From Cyclina sinensis (lineage: Eukaryota; Mollusca; Bivalvia; Venerida; Veneridae), in assembly GCA_012932295.1 (NCBI GenBank), contig JAAONU010000006.1, positions 27,368,882-27,432,881 on the forward strand: a DNA stretch of 64,000 bases, in the 5' to 3' direction. Position 1 is the stretch's first letter, and each line of letters begins with the position of its first letter. Below are positions 49,209 through 59,302 of the stretch, piece after piece. A model generated the notes under the pieces. The model did no database searches. It was not told the origin of the DNA and saw nothing but the letters and a program-made list of their open reading frames with translations. Both the position numbers and the translations under genes were made by a program.

Positions 49209-49663
49209 AGTGTAGCAAAACCACGTGACTGTGACGTTACTAAAGGCATCAAAACCAAGACAAAACTGTAAACATTGGCTCCGCTTGAAAATAGAAGATT
49301 ACCTGTTTTACTGTTTTATTTTTTTATCGGGTTAATGGAACATGTTTCAGTAAGAAGAAAAATATAAGCTTTTCACGGAATATAGAATCTCCATCAGCAG
49401 CTGAGCCGTTTTATCAAGCACTGCGTGAAACCTCGCATACAAACAAATTCCAACTTTTCACTCAGTGCTTAAAAAACCGCTCAGCTGCTGATGGAGATCC
49501 TATATTCAGTGGAAAGCTTATATTTTTCTCCTCAGACTTTTAATCGATGAAGGGATGAGATACTTACGGGTAATTGTCTGCTTTCAAGCGGAGCCAATGT
49601 TGACAGTTTTGTCTTGGTTTTTAAGCCTTTAGTGACGTCACGATGACGTGGTATTGCCGCACT
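49209..49663. mobile_element. MITE-like inverted-repeat element (about 455 bp)
   Basis: Long imperfect inverted arms (about 49,209-49,430 and 49,465-49,663) meet around a short centre. Outer ends read AGTGTAGCAAAACCACGTGA on the left and, inverted, CAGTGCGGCAATACCACGTC on the right. Inner arms share ATTGGCTCCGCTTGAAA and CATCAGCAGCTGAG. ATAAAT lies just outside both ends (49,203-49,208 and 49,665-49,670) and may be a target duplication. No coding capacity. The superfamily is not determined. Confidence 0.7.
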
Positions 49664-49768
49664 GATAAATGAACATTCAACATTTTTTTAAAGATTGTTT
49701 GCCTTAAAAAAGATTGATTGTTTTCAAACGATATGTCATGAGATAATGTGACAATGTCTTTATATATA

Positions 49769-51262
49769 TACTGATGGAAAAAAGTTTAGCAAGTTCAGAG
49801 AGGATTGACTCCTTGGGAAAGGGTAGGTTCGAAATCATTAAATGAAATACATTTTCAGATATTTGATTCTTAGCACAAATGACTCGCATCGATATTATTC
49901 CATAATTTTGTGGCGATTAGTCTCCGGCATACCTGAAATGAAGCTTGGGTTCAGGCGTAAAAATTCGGACACGGCTCAATACCTAGTGTGCCCACTGTTC
50001 GCAACCAAGACTGCCAGACAACGACGTGTCATGCTGCAAATCAGTTTTCTAATGACCTGTAATGGGATCCTGACCCATTCAGCTTGCAGAGCCTCGTTGA
50101 AAATCATTGACGTTGTTGACGTCATGGCGCTTTCTCACCTGACGACCTAAGTGGTCTCATAAGTGCTCAATGAGAGAGAGATCCGGTGATCTTGCAGGCC
50201 ATTGCAACACATTGACGTTATGGATGCGTAAAATGTTCTGGGTATGTCTCGCAGTGTGTGGACGGGCATTATCATGTTGGAAAATCCCAACGTTACGTTG
50301 TTGCAAATACGGTACAACAACAGGCTCGATGATTTCGTCCCAGTTCCTTTGAGCAGTGAGATTATCAGGCACTTTGACGAGATCTGTCTTCCCATCATGA
50401 TGTATGCCCGCCCAAACCATCACGCTACCACCCCCATAACGGTCATGTTCGACGACATTATCTTGGTCCAGCCTCTCCTCCAAGTTCGAACCCTGCCATC
50501 AGCAAATGACACGTTAAACCTCGATACGTCCGAAAACAGAACGTCGCGTCATTGCCTGCGAGTCCAGTTCTGATGAACCCTGGCCCATTGGCGTCTTCTT
50601 TCACGGTGTCGCAACGTCAGCGGAATGCCAACGTAGGGACTGCACGCTTTCAATCCAGCGGCGCATAGCCTATTTCATGCCGTCCTGTCGCAAACTCTTG
50701 TGCCAGTAGCATTCCTTAGCAAACGACCTAACTTTCGACTGGAAAAATTTCTATAGCGTCGAGATGACGTCTTGAGAAAACGGTCAACCCGCGGCGTGAT
50801 TTTACGAGGTCTGCCTGATCTGGGTCGGTCCGCAAAGTTCCCAGTTTCCTGAAATCTGTTCCTCAGTCGACATATTGTCTATTCGTGGCAATGGAAATGC
50901 CGAGCAATGTTTCTTGCCGACATGCCAGCGGTAAGCATACCGATGGCTCTCTCGCGTTGCTCTAACGTCATTCCAGGCCGACGTCCCATCATTGATTTTC
51001 AAAGATTTTTTTTCAGTTTTTGTGCTTATGATAAGAAAACTATCGAATTGTATACTTTATGACCCGCGGAGGATCGTCCGTTTTGCTGTGCACATAATGC
51101 ACGTGATTTTCGTGAAAGTTACGTTTCATGCTGACATAATGGTGTAGTCTCATGCTGTCAATGGATGGGCACAATTGGTCAATACGGAAAAGTTTTAGTC
51201 ACATTGATTTATAGACGAAAACCAAATTCGTAAAAAACTTGCTAAACTTTTTTCCATCAGTA
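49769..51262 (-). mobile_element. Tc1/mariner-type transposon with perfect inverted ends
   Basis: Inverted repeats of 25 bases, identical by eye, begin CTGATGGAAAAAAGT at 49,771-49,795 and close at 51,236-51,260. TA sits on both sides, as expected for this superfamily. The sequence outside reads TATA on both sides, so the true first base could be two bases further out. The length of about 1.49 kb and one transposase-sized region on the minus strand fit a complete element. The H-block relatives near 39,400 and 41,150 lack it. Confidence 0.92.
49976..50992 (-). pseudogene. Tc1-type transposase, DD34E, inactivated
   Basis: Read on the minus strand from about 50,992, the frame begins MMGRRPGMTLEQRERAIGML, an N-terminal DNA-binding domain, and soon meets a stop. 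Further pieces show the GRPR linker, a LFSDVSRFNV block with the first catalytic Asp, GGGSVMVWAGI, FQHDNARPHTA with the second Asp, and WPARSPD..IEHL with the Glu 34 residues later. The C-terminal part ends at about 49,976. Total span is about 339 codons, the usual size for the family. At least four in-frame stops and two frame changes separate the pieces, so no functional enzyme is made. The longest surviving frame is 50,157-50,483 and covers the second half of the catalytic domain. Confidence 0.9.
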
Positions 51263-52814
51263 TATTTTCTTTCAATCAAACGAGACGTACTGTGAGATCG
51301 TTAACTGATGTTCTGTTTTCCGTGAATAACAACTAAAACACATTTTTAAGACTTAAGAGAGGGGTTAGAGTAAAGAATCCTACTCTTACTCTTTATCAGA
51401 TTAAGTTGTCTAATTGTTTGCTTTTTGTGACGAAGTGATTACTACTGCATGAATAAAGTTCTTTTTACTTTTTAAGATAAATAAAATGATTTAATCAACT
51501 GTTACAGTATTACAAAATTACTAGGTTTCGTTAAAACAACGCGTGTGCTTCACGTATATATAAGTGATTGTGGATTTTGGTTATTCAATGAAGTACTTTT
51601 AATTGGGATCTATAATTTCTATCGAAGACTAAATGATCAACAGACTTAGCGATTCTGATGACAATATCATTACTTCTCTAATGCGAACAAATACATAAAA
51701 AGTCTGTGTGTTAACCCTTTGTCTTACGAGCACGAGTGCACCAAAGCTGTAGTTTGTACGTTATAATACAGTAATCAAGCAGTAAGAATGTCATGCCAAA
51801 ATAATGATTGGAAAACATCTATTCAAGTATTTCTATAACTCTGTTACCATTTATAGTATTGAATAGTTTGTTCATGCCAAATTATTTACGCTGTTACATT
51901 ATTACACAACATATATTTCGATATAAATTGTATTTTGATTGATGTACTTTAGCCCGATATATACCAACTAAAGTTTTAAGAATATAACCGATCTGGAAAA
52001 TTATTGATAAAGATTTTGACTTCAAGATATGTATCTATATCAAGATTTAAGCTTTCCAAATCTTGAATACACCATGGATATTTCCCACAAGTCGGTACTC
52101 ATACCATTGCTATTTGAAATATTTTTTCTGTCGTGATTAAAGCATCCTGTCGATTGTTTTGGTATCTTTGAAATAAGCACAGAATTAGACACCCGTAATG
52201 AATACATTTACTTCTAGCAACCACTTCTTGATACACGTGGTGACGCTTACATGCAATGTTAGTGTTGTCATGTTTATGTATATTTCAATCTGTTGGATAA
52301 AAAAACAATTCTTATCCGATAATTAAGTTTTTTTATAAACTTATGACATTACAAAGTGAAAAGGAACGTCCTGCACTATTATTACATTGCAACCGGAATG
52401 GAAATGAAATGGAAACATTCAGCTACTAAACAAGACGATAAGAATAATTGAACTTCAAAAAGTGAATTATAGAAAACGTATATACCATTAAAGTCATGAC
52501 ACATTGTCTCAAATGAGGGAATGCTATAATTTCCTTCATATCATCTGAAACACCTATTGACCAACCTATCTAAACAGTCCCTGTACACATTTGTTTCTAT
52601 TTATAAGTTTCATATTGTTGTGATATTTCATGACTAATTAGCAAAATTACTTGAAGTAAATACTGAATGCCGCATTTTATAACATCCATTTTCATTAATT
52701 TTTTTTTCATAAAAGTACCCAAAACTGTGCACAAAAAAATCGCGATTTAAAGTTTATTTTAATTATATGACGTAATATCAATTATCAATTAATTTGAAAC
52801 TTATGACATAATAA

Positions 52815-54425
52815 GGCAGAGATAAGACACCATAACTATTATCAGAAATTTCATTACATTGTTTGCTTAGAGTTTAGAAAAAAAAACGTGACGCGTTGCA
52901 ATAAAATTGGCCTTATCGATCTGTGTACATGTCATTTAGACACTAAAATGCACCGTTGCTAAAAACGTAGTTTAAGAGACAACGTCTTATAAATGGTCTC
53001 CAGCAATAGTAAGGCTATTATCGACGTTATTTTGACATTACTTCATGCAAACCTTATATGAAGTCCCTTTTGTCTGAAATACGGCATAGTATTGTAAGCG
53101 CTTTTATTTCAAATTATCAAAACAGCTTATTCGATCGATTGTCCCACAAACTAAAGATGAAATTTCATCTATAAAAAATTGCGATAAACAATTATGTCTG
53201 TCATTAAAGCAGTTTTTATAGAAATGTAATATAACGCTTTTCAGTGGCTTCTGGGTCAGAAATTCATAGTTATCTTAATGATCGACATATGAGTACATTA
53301 GACGACTCCAAAGAAAATTATTTCTTTATTCACCATGTTAAGATTTTCCAGAGTTAAGCAAGCATTTGGACTACATATTTTCAAATATAAGCCCGCCGTT
53401 CGGACAGATAGTGAAATATTTGAATTGAAAATACTTATGGAATGACTACGTTTACGGTAGTTTATAGAAAAATTACTTATATCAAGTAATCTGGAAAAAA
53501 AGTCCTTTTGTGCCCAACACTTTTTAATCCTATTTTCATACTGTGGAAAATGATGTTATCCACTTTTGTTCGAAATTCCATTTTTTTAATTCTGAAATTT
53601 TTAACACATTTAAGTAAGTCAAAGAGATTTGCGGGAAACTATGTGTCTCTGAGAATCGTTTTTTTAAATTACAATGGCCTTTTTCTACAATAGCAGAAAA
53701 ACAAAATCCATGTGGACCATTGCAAATGTGCCTGAGTTATTTTATACGCTCTTTAAGTCGTGCAATATCATATTACCATGCAAAAATTAAAATCCAGCCT
53801 AACACAAACTACATATTATTACATGTTTAGTTTTATTTGACAACATTTTGACAGTTTCACTTAATCTGAAGACTGTGGTGGTAAATATATCAGGCTTAAA
53901 TCTCAACCGATTTCTACAAATAACTAAAGGGCCTATTTCAATTCAACTTTACAATAAAATCCCAGGTTAATTGCCCCTTTCACATTATGAAATATATTAA
54001 GTTGTCGATGAATAACTATGCTTGTGTTGGTAAAATCGAGAAAAAACTTAAGCCCTTTACCTTAGCAACCCATTGTCCGATTTGGAAATAATTTTGAATG
54101 ATTTCAAATAAACCTTTGGTGATCCCAAATACAACTTTTGAAAATAAGGAACTTGCAATAAGTTGAACGAAGTATTGGATGTCTGAATTTGCTGTACTTC
54201 AGTTGAAGGTCTTTTGCTTTAACTTAAAGAACTTGCCATAGAGTGAACATAGATTTGGATGCCTGAGTATATTGCTTCGGTTGAATGTTTTCAACTGGGT
54301 GTACTATTAAGAGAAGTGGTTCTTAAGTTAGCGATATATGGTCATCATGGTCCTTTTGTTCGATAGCATACATATGTGTAAACATTACAAGTGTCCGCGT
54401 ATATGTGTTACAACGTATATTCATA
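52815..54425. repeat. Segmental duplication block W, copy 2, left part
   Basis: This matches 42,845-44,730 up to the copia insertion point. No gene is supported. Sequence between 51,830 and 52,815 is plain AT-rich DNA without recognised features. Confidence 0.6.
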
Positions 54426-54429
54426 ACCT
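54426..54429 (+). repeat. Left target site duplication of the copia element
   Basis: ACCT matches 59,299-59,302. It can be read as five bases (AACCT) if the shared A next to the right LTR end is counted with the target. Confidence 0.6.
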
Positions 54430-54462
54430 TGATAAGTAACTATATTTTAAAGTCAGTAACAG

Positions 54463-54468
54463 TTTATT
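54463..54468 (-). promoter_or_regulatory. Polyadenylation signal in the 3' LTR
   Basis: AATAAA in element sense, about 33 bases before the end of the LTR, suitable for ending the element's transcript. The same signal exists in the 5' LTR. Confidence 0.6.
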
Positions 54469-54524
54469 AATATTCCACAACGGCAGTCATTCACACAAGA
54501 AATATGACGTCGTTACCATGACGT

Positions 54525-54532
54525 TGACGTCA
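54525..54532. promoter_or_regulatory. CRE octamer in the 3' LTR
   Basis: TGACGTCA, the palindromic consensus for CREB/ATF factors. A second GACGTC half-palindrome lies about 18 bases away (54,505-54,512). Confidence 0.5.
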
Positions 54533-54594
54533 CAGAAAGTAAGGTAGATAATAATGATAAAAAGAATAGTAGCGTCCCTTAGATAAGATTAACA

Positions 54595-54614
54595 TTCATT
54601 ATATTCTCTTTCTG
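54595..54614 (-). other. Polypurine-like tract beside the 3' LTR
   Basis: In element sense the bases before the 3' LTR are AGAAAGAGAATATAATGAA: purine-rich but broken by three T residues. It lies where the plus-strand primer is expected. The 3' untranslated part between the stop codon and this tract is about 100 bases. Confidence 0.5.
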
Positions 54615-54711
54615 TTGACGAAAGAAATTAATTTATGATTTAAAATTGAATGGTTAGTTACTGAACTGAAAAATTAAAGTGTATCAGAATAATGCAAAAT
54701 TATTGTCTGAG

Positions 54712-57700
54712 TTAAAATAAATCTTCAGGCATTTTACCGCTCTGCAGTACGTCAAGCAACTGAAATCCTGTTGCCCCTTGTTTTGTCATACAGTTTGCTA
54801 ATTGTAAATCACCTGCACACCATTTTATCTGATTAATGTCTTTTGTTTGTAAGAATTCTCTAATGGCAGCAATGTCTACCCTAAGTCGTTTGTCATCGAC
54901 CAATTTCGTGGAGAATACTGCTTCAACCACACTTCTATTGTCAGTATATGCTATGACAGATATAGATTTGGGAGGTATGCCCAAAACTTCCTCTATCATA
55001 GTTCTGTAGTAGAAACCTGCTTCCAGTCCTTCTTGCAGGCTCAGTGCTTCTGCAGCAATTGTTGATCGGACAACGCGTTTTATCTTATTTGCACTCCAAG
55101 TTAGTGGACAACATCGGTGTGTACAGTCAGCCAGCCAAACAATGTACGCCCCAGTGCTCCCTGTGCCGTCATTAATGTTTCCTAGTGATGCATCAGTAAA
55201 TACAATGATTGTCAAGTCTGTGCATCTTTGGCTAAGAGATGGAAATAAAATGAAGGAGTCAACATCTTTCAGTCTGTTTACTAACTTTACAACTCTGGTA
55301 AGATCTCCAACCGAAGCTTGTTTTAATTTTGTGCTTGCTGCTATCATTTCAAATGCAAGGTCAGGCCTTGATCCCTGCACTGCCCAGTTGATCTTTCCAA
55401 CTATCTGTCTGTAGCTAGATTGCTCATCATTGTTAAGTATATCATTTTTGTTCGCAACACGACCAGGATCTAAAGTGGTACATTTTAGGTTATTCATGTA
55501 ATCTGATTGGTCCAGTATTATTTGATCTTTATTCTGTTTTACCTTAAACCCAACATATGTAAAGCATTTCTCTTCAACCTTTCCTGCATTGAACCTTTGC
55601 CTCAATTTGTGTATTAATGTCTCAAAATACAAGTTACCAGCATGGAGAAAATCATCAACATGACAGCATATTATTCCGTTCAGTTTACCATCCCTACAAA
55701 CAAAAAAAATTGCTGGATCCAATGAACATTGTTGAAACCCTAGTTTCAAAAGCTCCTCTTTGACACTGATGAAAAATTGCCTGGCACCATCTTTAAGCCC
55801 ATACAGACCATGATTAAGTTTCCATACCATGCCACTAGGTGTTTGACTTTCAACGGGTGGTTTAAGATACACTTCACGTTCCAACTCTTTCCCTTGTAAA
55901 AATGCTGACTTGATGTCTGTTGTTTTTATTACCCATTTCATACTTGAAGATATTGCTAAAACCATGCGCATGGAACCCTTTCCAACTGTAGGACTGTCTC
56001 TTGGTTGAGAAAACTCCTCTTCAAAACCCCGAACAACTAGTCTAGCTTTCGTCATTCCGTCTTTCTGTGTGATTACCCACCTAGTAGATAGAGTTGATTG
56101 ACCGTTGTTAGTAACTTCTCTATAGGTATTGAACTCAGCTAATTTTTGCAATTCTGTTCTCTTTGCCTGTAGAACTTCTATATCTTGATCCCTACAAGTT
56201 ACTGCATTTACATCTGAGTTACCGTTCTGATCATTCATTATTTTTTTCTGCCACAGGTACATACTTAGATCAATGCTTTTCTGCTCATTACTTTCAGTAT
56301 CTTCAACATTATACCAATCCTTGTATTTGCCTGTTGCTTTACCAGCCCTGCCAAGAACTTTAGCTGTAATCCATTCTTCAGAGTTATTCAACTTGTACTG
56401 AATAATATCATTTACTCTTAATTTAGAAGTTCCAGTGCACTGTATTGCCGTATCTTGTATGTGATCATTCTCTCTTGGTATGTATTCAGTGACAGCCTGT
56501 TTTTCTGTGTCTTCATCTGTCAAACTGTAACTGTTGTTTCTTGGAATTTCTTTCATTTCTACTGTGTCATTACTTTCACTGTTTAGATCTTGAAGGATAT
56601 TGCTGTCAGCTTCATCTTCATTATCATTTATTTTGCACAGTCTATTGGGTGACACTCGTACGAAAACACTGCCATGCCTTACAAAGACCACTTTGCCATC
56701 TTGAAAAACAACTTTTCCTGGTCCTAACCATTTTTCTCTTCCCTCCCGCTTGTAAAACACAGCATCTCCGTTGTTGTAAATCTGTTCTGCTGCCCTAATC
56801 TTGGTTCGGAGTGCTCGTCTGATCCTCTCATTGGCCTCGGTATGGATGTAAGCCTTCCTTGAAGCATGTAATAAATTCAAGTGTTGTGCAAACCTCTCAC
56901 TTGATGTAGTTCCATCAAGAGCAGGCAATTTATCAGTCATAATATTGGGAAGATTTGGATTTGTGCCAAAAACTAACTGATGGCTACTAAACCCATTCCA
57001 CATTTGAAGGCAGTTACGAGCCATATTAGCCCAGCAAAGAAGGGTTTCAACGTCAGTCCCATGTTGTTCATCCTCTAATTTTGTGAGCATCATGTCTGTT
57101 ACTGAATGAACTCTTTCACACAGACCATTCTGGAAGGGACTCTCACCAGCTGTTGTACATACTTGAATGTTTAGTATTGATTCTACCTCTCTCATTTCAT
57201 CTGAGTTAAACTCACCACCATTGTCAGTAAGGACTGATCTCATCACTCCAAACTTTCCTATCCATTGTTTTATCATAGCATCTATTATATCAGATGACCT
57301 CTTTCTATTTACAAAAACAGATACTGTATACCTAGACCAAAGGTCAATCATATGTAAAATCCAACGCCCTTTCCACAGCTTCATGTCCATTGCAACTCTT
57401 TCATTAAATTCATGTGCCATGGGCAAACCTACTACAGGACGTGGTGGAGTCTTTCTGTAGCTTTTGCACAGCTGACATGTGTCTTCAATCTTTGTCAGAA
57501 GCTCTGTATATTCATCCTTCCAAGCACCAGCATCTTTCAGTAATGCAATTAGTCTGTTTTTGGCTGGGTGTGCAAACTGTCTATGTAGTTTTAACAAAAT
57601 TCTTGATCTTTCCTTCTCATCAACATTATCCAGCCTTACAGCACAGACAGTTTCAATGGGAATTTTCTCAGTCTTATCAATTGGAATACAGTAATGTCCA

Positions 57701-58980
57701 GATGATGTTAAGTTTAGAGCAATATCCTGTCCAAATATCTCTGCTCTATCATGTTCGAGATCCATCTTTACACTGGCATTTTTCATTGTTGTTCTGGAAA
57801 GTAGCAATGGAATGTCTGAATTGACCACATCTGTTTTTATTGACACATGTTTTCCCGCAATAACAGCTGGAATACGATATTCCCCCTCTGATTTTAACCG
57901 TGTTCCTCCGCCAAATCTGAATACTTTTACCCCATCAGCTTTGTAAACTTTATCCCTATCCTCATTATCTAATGATTTCAAATAAGCATCAAACCAATTC
58001 CTCCCACAAACAGTGCTGCTGCAAGCACTATCAAGAACAGCACAATTGCGGGCATCTACACCTAACTGGGCAATATCCGCTTTATTGTACCCAGTAAATA
58101 AAACTGCATGCTCTTCTTCAGTAACATTGACTTTTGCCATCTTTTCCCATGTATGTGGGCATTGAGCAATCAAATGACGGAATGAACCACAACACTTACA
58201 AGTAATAGGTTGACCATCTGTCCCCATAGGGTTCATCTGCTTACTCTTTGTGAGTCTTGGACTGTAATTTCTTTGAAATCTTGTATTTCCTCGCCCATAA
58301 CTTCCACGATTCCACTTGGTGTCAACTTTATTATTAAAAGGTTTAGCCTTCACATAGCCAGCAGCCAGAAGTGCCTCCTCATTCTCCGCCAGATATGCGG
58401 GCTCAAACTTTATGCCCTGTTTCAGCCCACTTTCATCTCCCTTAAATTTTTTCAATGATGCTTTCGCCTCTTCATATAAAGCTGACTTATTTTCATAATT
58501 CATTCCAGTTAGAACCAGAAGCCTTTCTTCTTTTGTAATATTTGCTTTCTTCAGCAGTTTAAATGCCAGAATTTCTGTTGGCAAGGTCATATTCTTCTTT
58601 TCTATTCTTCTATACTTTGAATCAAACAATGAAATATACTCATGAATTGTTTGTCCATCTTTTCTTTGAAAATCATCAAAATCATCAAATTTTTCCAAAC
58701 TATCAGCCAAGTCATCTTTAGCTAAATGTTTATCAAGGAAAGCAATTAAAACATTAAGCCCAAATTCACTCTTGAGATCATCCAATGGAATTTGATCAAA
58801 TACTTTGTCTTTAATTTTGGTTTCATCATCGTCAGGTAATGATAAAGCGATGGCAATTCCCTGCTTGTTCTTCTGCAGTTCTGTTATTTCCTTCCATGCA
58901 AGGACTTCTTGCTTAAATCGCTCATAAGTCTTCTCTTTAGATAAAGATGGAGGGTTTATTCTGGTTGCCATCTTGTTCAT
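54712..58980 (-). CDS. gag-pol: Copia-type gag-pol polyprotein (1422 aa)
   Basis: A single uninterrupted frame encodes the whole polyprotein for reverse transcription and integration. Residues about 20-180 are the capsid-like Gag domain (UBN2-type). 261-274 is a CX2CX4HX4C zinc knuckle. The protease motif DSACSSTVCG is at 317-326, with Ala where most aspartic proteases have Gly. The integrase has an HHCC zinc finger (H466, H471, C502, C505) and the catalytic triad D532, D586, E622 with exact D-35-E spacing. The reverse transcriptase has TDIKSAFLQG (D1022) and HVDD (1107-1110) in place of the common YVDD. RNase H has D1263, E1311, D1347 and a C-terminal CMTKQGA block. No frameshift separates gag from pol. 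The first Met is used as the start; Met4 is an alternative. All catalytic residues are present, so the protein is probably functional. Confidence 0.97.
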   Translation of the reverse strand: MNKMATRINPPSLSKEKTYERFKQEVLAWKEITELQKNKQGIAIALSLPDDDETKIKDKVFDQIPLDDLKSEFGLNVLIAFLDKHLAKDDLADSLEKFDDFDDFQRKDGQTIHEYISLFDSKYRRIEKKNMTLPTEILAFKLLKKANITKEERLLVLTGMNYENKSALYEEAKASLKKFKGDESGLKQGIKFEPAYLAENEEALLAAGYVKAKPFNNKVDTKWNRGSYGRGNTRFQRNYSPRLTKSKQMNPMGTDGQPITCKCCGSFRHLIAQCPHTWEKMAKVNVTEEEHAVLFTGYNKADIAQLGVDARNCAVLDSACSSTVCGRNWFDAYLKSLDNEDRDKVYKADGVKVFRFGGGTRLKSEGEYRIPAVIAGKHVSIKTDVVNSDIPLLLSRTTMKNASVKMDLEHDRAEIFGQDIALNLTSSGHYCIPIDKTEKIPIETVCAVRLDNVDEKERSRILLKLHRQFAHPAKNRLIALLKDAGAWKDEYTELLTKIEDTCQLCKSYRKTPPRPVVGLPMAHEFNERVAMDMKLWKGRWILHMIDLWSRYTVSVFVNRKRSSDIIDAMIKQWIGKFGVMRSVLTDNGGEFNSDEMREVESILNIQVCTTAGESPFQNGLCERVHSVTDMMLTKLEDEQHGTDVETLLCWANMARNCLQMWNGFSSHQLVFGTNPNLPNIMTDKLPALDGTTSSERFAQHLNLLHASRKAYIHTEANERIRRALRTKIRAAEQIYNNGDAVFYKREGREKWLGPGKVVFQDGKVVFVRHGSVFVRVSPNRLCKINDNEDEADSNILQDLNSESNDTVEMKEIPRNNSYSLTDEDTEKQAVTEYIPRENDHIQDTAIQCTGTSKLRVNDIIQYKLNNSEEWITAKVLGRAGKATGKYKDWYNVEDTESNEQKSIDLSMYLWQKKIMNDQNGNSDVNAVTCRDQDIEVLQAKRTELQKLAEFNTYREVTNNGQSTLSTRWVITQKDGMTKARLVVRGFEEEFSQPRDSPTVGKGSMRMVLAISSSMKWVIKTTDIKSAFLQGKELEREVYLKPPVESQTPSGMVWKLNHGLYGLKDGARQFFISVKEELLKLGFQQCSLDPAIFFVCRDGKLNGIICCHVDDFLHAGNLYFETLIHKLRQRFNAGKVEEKCFTYVGFKVKQNKDQIILDQSDYMNNLKCTTLDPGRVANKNDILNNDEQSSYRQIVGKINWAVQGSRPDLAFEMIAASTKLKQASVGDLTRVVKLVNRLKDVDSFILFPSLSQRCTDLTIIVFTDASLGNINDGTGSTGAYIVWLADCTHRCCPLTWSANKIKRVVRSTIAAEALSLQEGLEAGFYYRTMIEEVLGIPPKSISVIAYTDNRSVVEAVFSTKLVDDKRLRVDIAAIREFLQTKDINQIKWCAGDLQLANCMTKQGATGFQLLDVLQSGKMPEDLF

Positions 58981-59120
58981 CCACTATGTATTTAAGACTA
59001 AACCACCAGCAAATTCACTATTTTTACGCTCACTATATAAATATTTAACACTCGCTGCTGATGCTGTTTACGCTGTACGCTCCACTGGTTATGCCCCACA
59101 ATCTGGGATCTGATGTTTCG

Positions 59121-59131
59121 CTCTGCTACCA
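59121..59131 (-). other. Primer binding site for initiator tRNA-Met
   Basis: In element sense TGGTAGCAGAG starts two bases after the 5' LTR. It is the complement of the last 11 bases of animal initiator tRNA-Met (CTCTGCTACCA), the usual primer for copia elements. The next base no longer matches. Confidence 0.85.
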
Positions 59132-59133
59132 CT

Positions 59134-59298
59134 TGATAAGTAACTATATTTTAAAGTCAGTAACAGTTTATTAATATTCCACAACGGCAGTCATTCACAC
59201 AAGAAATATGACGTCGTTACCATGACGTTGACGTCACAGAAAGTAAGGTAGATAATAATGATAAAAAGAATAGTAGCGTCCCTTAGATAAGATTAACA
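59134..59298 (-). repeat. 5' LTR of the copia element
   Basis: 165 bp, the promoter copy. It contains the same CRE octamer (59,229-59,236). No clear TATA box was seen; an A/T-rich CATATTTC lies about 20 bases downstream of the CRE in element sense. The leader and gag start follow on the minus strand. Confidence 0.93.
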
Positions 59299-59302
59299 AC
59301 CT
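59299..59302 (+). repeat. Right target site duplication of the copia element
   Basis: ACCT, matching 54,426-54,429. Confidence 0.6.

Larger units (their letters stand above)
48780..51830. repeat. Segmental duplication block H, copy 4, with two insertions
   Basis: 48,820-49,200 matches 38,940-39,310, and 51,270-51,800 matches the other H copies. The DNA in between is mostly two mobile elements, at 49,209-49,663 and 49,771-51,260. Confidence 0.6.
54430..54594 (-). repeat. 3' LTR of the copia element
   Basis: 165 bp, identical by eye to 59,134-59,298, with TG at one end and CA at the other. In element sense it runs from 54,594 to 54,430. It contains a consensus cAMP-response-type octamer and a polyadenylation signal. 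Confidence 0.93.
54430..59298 (-). mobile_element. Complete copia (Ty1-type) LTR retrotransposon, 4,869 bp
   Basis: All expected parts are present in order on the minus strand: 5' LTR (59,134-59,298), primer binding site two bases inside it, a leader of about 150 bases, one uninterrupted gag-pol frame (58,980-54,712), a short 3' tract that is purine-rich in element sense, and 3' LTR (54,430-54,594). The LTRs are identical by eye and a short target duplication flanks them, so insertion was recent. The sister block at about 44,725-44,745 reads across the insertion site without it. Short LTRs, compact length and the DSACS protease motif resemble GalEa-type copia elements of marine animals; the clade assignment is inference. 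Nothing seen argues against present activity. Confidence 0.95.

Noticed and set aside
50170..50573. Forward frames over the Tc1 element
   Set aside because: They are antisense shadows of the transposase relic.
55142..58458. Several forward-strand frames of 66-136 codons inside the copia element
   Set aside because: They are antisense shadows of the polyprotein gene.
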